Part shown: positions 30,507-35,014 of the stretch, piece by piece
Layout: every line of letters starts with the position of its first letter
Numbering within the stretch: the first letter of the stretch is position 1
Assembly: GCA_016744295.1 (NCBI GenBank)
Contig: JADGEQ010000058.1
Location: 1 to 35,014, forward strand
Length of the DNA: 35,014 bases
Direction of reading: 5' to 3'
DNA from: Desulfobacteraceae bacterium
GTDB taxonomy: Bacteria; Desulfobacterota; Desulfobacteria; Desulfobacterales; Desulfobacteraceae
The notes under the pieces: generated by a model
The model's database searches: none
Told to the model about the DNA's origin: nothing
What the model saw: only the letters and a program-made list of their open reading frames with translations
Program-made: the position numbers and the translations under genes

Positions 30507-31265
30507 TTATTTCACAACAATAAATTCAATCTGCTCGAGTTTTGTTCCGCTACCATCAATCACTTCAACCCGCCACTTGCCGATATGGTCCGGAGATCTC
30601 AAGGTGACACTGCTCCAGGTGCGCATCCGATGATAGCGTATGCTGAGGGAGACCTTACAATACTTTCGTCCATTGCAATAATACACATGGGTCAGGGTAA
30701 GCGGCGGATTCTCTGAAATAACCTTCATCCAAATTATTGGTGTGGCATTCTGTGAAAGGGAAAATTTGATTTTAGGTTTATTGTACTGTTTGTTGTTCAC
30801 GTTGCTACAGGATATGATTTCCTCAATTAGAATTCCCGAAGGCATGTCACCTTGCACTCTCTGATTAGAGATTTCTTCAGGAGAATTTTGCCCAAGAACC
30901 GGAGTGCTCAAATCAGAACCAGATGATTTTGGAACTGCCTCTTTGTCCGTCATTTTCTGGGAGGGGGGCAGTACTTTTTGAGTACCTGGTGAGACCTTCA
31001 TTTTCACGGTGTCGGTGTTTAAAACGGGTTGTTCGGCAGGAATTGTAACAACTTGTGCCAGGGATGATGTTTTAGATACCTTTGAAAAAAGTATTGCCGG
31101 CTGTTGTTTGAGGAGCAGTATACTGGATATAATCAAGGCGGTGAACAAAAAAATAAACACCAGGGGGAAGCTCTTGGGGGCAGGTTTTATCTCTTTATTG
31201 TTGATAATTGTCCTGAACTTTTTTATCAGTTCTTGGTCTCTATTTTCAATTTTTTCTTTTTTCAT
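30507..31265 (-). CDS. DUF2914 single-pass membrane protein
   Basis: The 252-residue protein has a cytoplasmic N-terminus, one TM helix (about 34-54), a low-complexity periplasmic linker rich in Ser, Pro and Lys, and a C-terminal DUF2914 domain with the characteristic THVYYCNGRKYCKVSLSI followed by MRTWSSV and KWRVEVID. DUF2914 is of unknown function and occurs in many deltaproteobacteria. It converges with the activator gene at 28805. No ribosome site of quality precedes the ATG. Confidence 0.82.
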   Translation of the reverse strand: MKKEKIENRDQELIKKFRTIINNKEIKPAPKSFPLVFIFLFTALIISSILLLKQQPAILFSKVSKTSSLAQVVTIPAEQPVLNTDTVKMKVSPGTQKVLPPSQKMTDKEAVPKSSGSDLSTPVLGQNSPEEISNQRVQGDMPSGILIEEIISCSNVNNKQYNKPKIKFSLSQNATPIIWMKVISENPPLTLTHVYYCNGRKYCKVSLSIRYHRMRTWSSVTLRSPDHIGKWRVEVIDGSGTKLEQIEFIVVK

Positions 31266-31714
31266 GGTGTTGGTTTTCTGTTCTTTGTTTTTTCTGTTGA
31301 ATTTATCCGGCAGTCTCGTTAAAAAATTATTTTCAATAGTTTATCCACGATCAATGCTCTTTTACCGTGCCGAGTGCCTATATGCAATTCAAAAATAAAC
31401 TGGTGGTACCTTTCAATTAGCTCTAACTTGTTATGCGCATGGCATACTCAGAGATTATAATTCATCATGCACGATTCATTATCGATTGATTTTACCCCAA
31501 GAACCTGATTTTTGCCTGTGTTGTATGGGCACCTCGTTTTTGGTGCCATTCTCCATGTTTAATCACACTTTTCTGATGACAAGATGGGTAAAATTGCCTC
31601 CTTTTGCAAGAGTCTGCACTTGCCATAGGATTACAGGGCTGGTAAACATCAAAATGGTCCATGGTGGAACCGGTAATATCAAGATTATACATCAAAAGGA
31701 TCTGATACGCTTAA
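31266..31714. other. 449-bp region without an intact gene
   Basis: Nothing firm is encoded. A hairpin with arms GGCACC/GGTGCC around TCGTTTTT lies at 31525-31549. On the minus strand, 31492-31695 is a 67-codon open frame with a zinc-finger-like phrase (CHQKSVIKHGEWHQKRG) reminiscent of the N-terminus of some transposases; a cysteine expected two residues upstream is replaced by Tyr. It may be a decayed insertion sequence. No promoter was found for the AraC gene. Confidence 0.4.
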
Positions 31715-32674
31715 ATGATAAATTATCCGGATAGAGATGAGCTGATACGCAGCATGAAAACACTTGCGGGGTCAGGGGCTTTTGATCTGCCTTCCCCGGA
31801 CCAAACCCGGCAGAACTTGCATGACGCTCAATGGGAATGGAAGGAAGGCAATGATGAAAAGATCCCCTTCCTCCTATTTGTGAATGATGCCTATGACAGC
31901 CGGAAAACAGGAATAAATACTCAGGACTGGCTGCCTTCGGCTTACAGACATTATCTTTGTCCTGATTTTTTAGGTTTTGCGTGCAGTCAGTTCAAAAGCC
32001 GGAAACACGCGCATTTCCCTATCCAGATTATTTTTAATTTTGAAGCCCCTTTTCTGATAAGCATAGATGACTCGAAGAAATTCGAATTATTTTTTTTTAT
32101 TATCCCCAGCTTACTGCCCCACCGGGTCATCAGCCTGGCAGGGAAACATATTTCTATTCTGGTTGACCCTTTATCCGTCATGGGAAAAAAGCTTCACACC
32201 CTGTTTAACAATCCAAAATCATTTGCAGAATTTTGCCGATCCGCCATGGACGAGGTTTATCCCAATCTTCAGGCTCGGTTGGGAGAATTTGAAAGCTTTC
32301 ATTTTCTTAACCATGCGATTACCCGTTTGAACCACATGGTCTCCGAATTTCCTGAATACCGCATGGATGAACGCATATGGGATGCTATTTCCCGCTGTCG
32401 GCTCAAAGGTGGTAAGGGGCTTGGCATAATGGATCTGGCTGACTGGACATGTCTTTCCGAGAGCCGGGCCCGCCACCTTTTTAAAGAGGAAACAGGGGTG
32501 ACTTTTACACAATACCTCAAATGGCTCAAATTAACGGAGGCAATAAAATACGCCTGCACGTCCAGGGTAAGCCTTACACAGGCCGCCCATATGACCGGAT
32601 TCTCAGATTCTGCACATTTGAGCCGTATGTTTCGGGAAACCTTCGGCCTGGTGCCGTCTTCTGTATTGCAATAA
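31715..32674 (+). CDS. AraC-family transcriptional regulator
   Basis: The 319-residue protein has an N-terminal region of about 215 residues that I do not recognise, probably a sensing or dimerisation domain, and a C-terminal AraC pair of helix-turn-helix motifs: SESRARHLFKEETGVTF and, near the end, LTQAAHMTGFSDSAHLSRMF. The target is not evident; the nearest downstream gene is the GNAT enzyme 265 bp away. The start is uncertain: ATG at 31715 lacks a ribosome site, as does the in-frame ATG at 31754. The 9-mer CTGATACGC occurs on both sides of the start (about 31700 and 31741). Confidence 0.85.
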   Translation: MINYPDRDELIRSMKTLAGSGAFDLPSPDQTRQNLHDAQWEWKEGNDEKIPFLLFVNDAYDSRKTGINTQDWLPSAYRHYLCPDFLGFACSQFKSRKHAHFPIQIIFNFEAPFLISIDDSKKFELFFFIIPSLLPHRVISLAGKHISILVDPLSVMGKKLHTLFNNPKSFAEFCRSAMDEVYPNLQARLGEFESFHFLNHAITRLNHMVSEFPEYRMDERIWDAISRCRLKGGKGLGIMDLADWTCLSESRARHLFKEETGVTFTQYLKWLKLTEAIKYACTSRVSLTQAAHMTGFSDSAHLSRMFRETFGLVPSSVLQ

Positions 32675-32939
32675 TTCTTACAGGCGGTCTCGTCACCGGA
32701 TCAGTTTTTCCTCATAAAATTTTGCTTACAAGAATAGCCGTTTTATTCAAGCCCAAACCAGATAAATTCCTTATAACAGCAAAGAGCCGACAGGGATTTT
32801 TTTGCTTCGGTTCATAAAAAAACTTAATATAGAAAAACACAAAAACTCTTTTTGGGTGGAGTTATCCGTTATGCCCTTCGATGAGGTTATTTATGAGGTG
32901 CACCCTAACGCATGCCTTTTAGTGTGAAAAGATAATAAC

Positions 32940-33692
32940 ATGATTATCAGAAACGAAAAACCATCTGACATTGAGACGATTGCCGAAGTGACAAAGGTCG
33001 CTTTTGAGGACCATTCGTTCAGTCATCAAACAGAGCATTTTGTCATTCGTGATCTGCGTGACGCTGTTGCACTGACCCTATCGCTTGTGGCTGAAGTTGA
33101 TGGTCAGGTTGTTGGGCACATTGCCTTTTCTCCCGTTACGATTTCTGATGGAACAACGAACTGGTATGGCCTTGGTCCGGTATCTGTGCTGCCGGATTAT
33201 CAGGGACGTCGAATCGGCACGGCACTGGTCAATAGAGGGCTAACCTTGCTGAATTCTATGGGTAGCAAAGGCTATGCGCTTGTGGGGTTGCCCACGTACT
33301 ACTATCGGTTTGGCTTTAGGCATCACCCTCAGTTAATCCATGAGAAAATACCACAAGAAGTCTTTGTGACAAAGTCGCTTGTTGAGCGGGTGCCAAGTGG
33401 GGCGGTTGAGTTTCATCAAGCATTTAAACAGTTGTCAATTATTGAAAAAGACGCCATTACCGATGTAATTATCGACTATGACCTAGCTGGTATGCGTGTT
33501 GATCTTGCGAACCCGGCAATTGAAAGTCTAATAGAAAAAGAAATTTTAACTGAGATGCCAGATGGTAAGTTTATGATGCGACCTTCTGCACTTACAGAGT
33601 ATGATTCATACTTTGGCCGGGTTAGTCAATTCAGGGCTACAGAAATGAGCCGTGTGCACAAAAATCCGATAATGGCGGCGATTAAGTCGTGA
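32940..33692 (+). CDS. GNAT-family N-acetyltransferase with extra C-terminal region
   Basis: Residues 1 to about 165 form a GNAT domain of the YhbS type: an opening MIIRNEKPSDIETI, the acetyl-CoA motif LPDYQGRRIGTALV and the phrase GYALVGLPTYYYRFGF. This class transfers acetyl from acetyl-CoA to an amine; substrate unknown. Normal YhbS proteins end near residue 170. Here about 85 residues follow (from about FKQLSIIEKDAITDVI) and look like a separate helical or winged-helix-like unit, unlike anything I can name. The base composition is a little higher in GC and less purine-biased than the neighbours. A weak ribosome site (AAAAGA) precedes the ATG. Confidence 0.82.
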   Translation: MIIRNEKPSDIETIAEVTKVAFEDHSFSHQTEHFVIRDLRDAVALTLSLVAEVDGQVVGHIAFSPVTISDGTTNWYGLGPVSVLPDYQGRRIGTALVNRGLTLLNSMGSKGYALVGLPTYYYRFGFRHHPQLIHEKIPQEVFVTKSLVERVPSGAVEFHQAFKQLSIIEKDAITDVIIDYDLAGMRVDLANPAIESLIEKEILTEMPDGKFMMRPSALTEYDSYFGRVSQFRATEMSRVHKNPIMAAIKS

Positions 33693-33785
33693 AATGGATG
33701 ATAATCCGTGGTTTTCTGTTGATAATTGACCCGATCTGATTTTCATTTTTTTTTAAAAAAAACCTGCTTGAGGGAAAAAGAAAAA

Positions 33786-33819
33786 AAGGGTCACCAGGTC
33801 AAGTCAACGTTTGACCCTT
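33786..33819. terminator. Inverted repeat downstream of the GNAT gene, possible terminator
   Basis: AAGGGTCA (33786-33793) pairs perfectly with TGACCCTT (33812-33819) with an 18-nt loop. It lies about 95 bp after the GNAT stop. No long T run follows, so terminator activity is only likely. The rest of the gap to 33988 shows nothing more than a 63-codon frame without support. Confidence 0.4.
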
Positions 33820-33988
33820 GCTTGAATTATTATAGCAACGAACATGCTGACGTTGCGACAAGCCGCAGATGTTTGTTATGTCTTTTTAATTTTTACAAGG
33901 ATCCCCCAAACGGGTGATGTTTCATTGTCGAAGTTGAATTATAATCCTAGTTGTTCAAATTAATTAAAGAATAAAAGGAGAATGAACT

Positions 33989-34072
33989 ATGGATTTTTTT
34001 CAAATGACAGCACCCTGTGGTTTGGATTGCTTAAATGTTATGAAAATAATGGCTCATTCAGTATTTTTTTAA
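33989..34072 (+). pseudogene. Remnant of a DUF3795-like gene (N-terminal end only)
   Basis: An ATG with a strong AAAGGAG upstream opens a 27-codon frame whose first 14 codons read MDFFQMTAPCGLDC. This is the usual opening of DUF3795 proteins (APCGLDC, a likely metal-binding cysteine motif), which normally run on for well over 100 residues. The frame then stops and a one-base shift does not restore the family pattern. The gene is therefore a truncated remnant, possibly cut when the downstream DUF2938 gene arrived. A genuine small peptide is possible but less likely. Confidence 0.55.
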
Positions 34073-34085
34073 AAAGGAAAGAAAA

Positions 34086-34574
34086 GTGATTGTAATTGAG
34101 ATGATTTTAATGGGTATTTTTGCAACATATTTAATGGATTTTTTAGCTGGTATTCTCGCCAGAAGAAAACTCATTTATCCATTTATTTCCCCTGAAGCTA
34201 TTGGACGATGGTTTCTTTGCATATTTAGGGGGAAACTAATACACAAGGATATTAACCAAACCCCAGAATTAAAAAATGAAAAACTGTGGTGCGTAATATC
34301 TCATTATTTGATTGGAATTGCACTAGCGGGAGTTTATCTGTTTCTGGAATCAACCATACCAATAATACAAAAGCAATTATGGATGCCTTTGATGTTTGGA
34401 ATAGCAACGGTTCTTCTGCCTTGGTTTTGGCTGCTCCCAAGCATCGGTCTTGGTTTTATGGCTTCGAAATCATCAAACAGATCTCTCATTATCAGGACCA
34501 ATCTTGTTAATCATACAAATTTTGGAGTGGGATTATTTATATGGGTTGTCTCTTGTCATCGTTTATTTTTATAG
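34086..34574 (+). CDS. DUF2938 integral membrane protein
   Basis: The 162-residue protein has four likely TM helices and the family phrases MGIFATYLMDFLAG near the start, ISHYLIGIALAGVYL in the middle and LLPSIGLGFMASKS near the end, typical of DUF2938. Its function is unknown. The start is GTG at 34086 with AAGGAAAG upstream; an ATG at 34101 would lose five residues. It lies 13 bp after the truncated DUF3795-like frame and may use its promoter. Confidence 0.82.
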   Translation: MIVIEMILMGIFATYLMDFLAGILARRKLIYPFISPEAIGRWFLCIFRGKLIHKDINQTPELKNEKLWCVISHYLIGIALAGVYLFLESTIPIIQKQLWMPLMFGIATVLLPWFWLLPSIGLGFMASKSSNRSLIIRTNLVNHTNFGVGLFIWVVSCHRLFL

Positions 34575-34636
34575 GAAAATTATCGGGATCAATCCATTAT
34601 CATTAACGCTGGCAAATGTTTTATAGGCTGGCACTA

Positions 34637-34665
34637 CACAGGACGCCAAACAGCCGGCGTCTGTG
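34637..34665. other. Hairpin after the DUF2938 gene
   Basis: CACAG(G)ACGCC and GGCGTCTGTG form a stem of ten pairs with one bulged G around an 8-nt loop. It lies in the gap between the DUF2938 gene and the convergent partial gene and may terminate either transcript. No T run is present. Confidence 0.4.
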
Positions 34666-34810
34666 AGTTCTATGTTAACCAGGAGGCCGGGCGGGGGATG
34701 GACAATCGACCGATTATATGCTGCCGCTTAAGTTTTTAAACCTGACATATTACCGATTTTTATGTTAATAATTTGGCTATGATAAAAAAGAAACTGCATG
34801 CTATAGGGTT

Positions 34811-35014
34811 TCATGATCTGTTGGTTAGTTCAAAAGGCCCGTTATCAAAACCAGGCAGCCATGGAACGGGAAATTCAAGGACGGCGGCGTTCAGTCTTAC
34901 TGCGGACGTGTCATCTTTTTTCCCTTTTATTAATGCTGTGGCCCTAAAATCGGAATTGTATGAAAAACCGCCACGCATGTGTTTTAATTTTTCAAAAACG
35001 GCCTGTGTATTGTA
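34811..35014 (-). CDS. C-terminal end of an unidentified minus-strand gene
   Basis: From the right edge the minus strand is open for 67 codons and stops with TGA at 34811-34813. The peptide (for example GGFSYNSDFRATALIKGKK and VLEFPVPWLPGFDNGPF) has a composition typical of real protein and no internal stop. The N-terminal part lies outside the window, so the product is not identified. Confidence 0.55.
   Translation of the reverse strand, partial: YNTQAVFEKLKHMRGGFSYNSDFRATALIKGKKDDTSAVRLNAAVLEFPVPWLPGFDNGPFELTNRS

Noticed and set aside
32840..32935. Integron attC-like site before the GNAT gene (GTTATGC and CCCTAAC phrases)
   Set aside because: The core sites do not fit GTTRRRY/RYYYAAC and no paired arms could be drawn; no second cassette is nearby.
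33726..33917. 63-codon plus-strand frame
   Set aside because: Begins without a ribosome site and runs through the inverted repeat at 33786-33819; the peptide is low in complexity at its start and matches no family.

Overview
The window looks like a chromosomal stretch from an anaerobic deltaproteobacterium, most likely a sulfate reducer of the Desulfobacterales. This is an inference from gene content: non-pyrrolysine MttB-family corrinoid methyltransferases, many sigma-54 activators, an archaeal-type tungstate transporter (WtpABC), a YqeB-type selenium/molybdenum hydroxylase maturation protein and a PEP-CTERM exosortase substrate. No rRNA, tRNA, CRISPR array or intact mobile element was found.

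Left part (1-6830): a minus-strand operon of a BCCT betaine transporter, an MttB/MtgB-type methyltransferase and a corrinoid protein (cut by the window edge). A near-perfect sigma-54 promoter precedes it. Upstream lie two divergent PAS-AAA-Fis sigma-54 activators. This reads as a betaine uptake and demethylation module with its own regulators.

7039-12868: a membrane histidine kinase and an NtrC-type response regulator, converging on a PilZ gene that follows a PEP-CTERM/discoidin-like protein. The PEP-CTERM gene has its own sigma-54 promoter. Across a 0.5 kb structured intergenic region lies a divergent NifX-like gene, also with a sigma-54 promoter. 13065-15923 is wtpABC on the minus strand, with a sigma-54 promoter as well.

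16287-24230: an envelope-stress locus. On the minus strand are a Spy-like protein, an SH3 protein, a TolC-like lipoprotein, a MacA-like adaptor, a MacB-like ATPase and a MacB-like permease. Divergently come an ECF sigma factor, a small single-TM protein (anti-sigma candidate), a Spy/CnrX-like sensor and a 40-codon ORF. Two TGTAAC-based ECF-type promoters face away from each other around one inverted repeat, which suggests that the sigma factor controls both arms.

24231-30394: yqeB on the minus strand, then a sigma-54-driven plus-strand operon of an ornithine-cyclodeaminase-family protein, a second MttB-family methyltransferase, an Asp/Glu-racemase-family protein and a third paralogous PAS-AAA-Fis activator. 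This is the best candidate for an undescribed pathway: degradation of an unidentified N-methylated amino acid or betaine. Its MttB has no corrinoid partner inside the operon.

30507-35014: loosely packed accessory genes: a DUF2914 protein, an AraC regulator, a GNAT enzyme with an extra C-terminal region, a remnant of a DUF3795-like gene, a DUF2938 membrane protein and the C-terminal end of an unidentified minus-strand gene.
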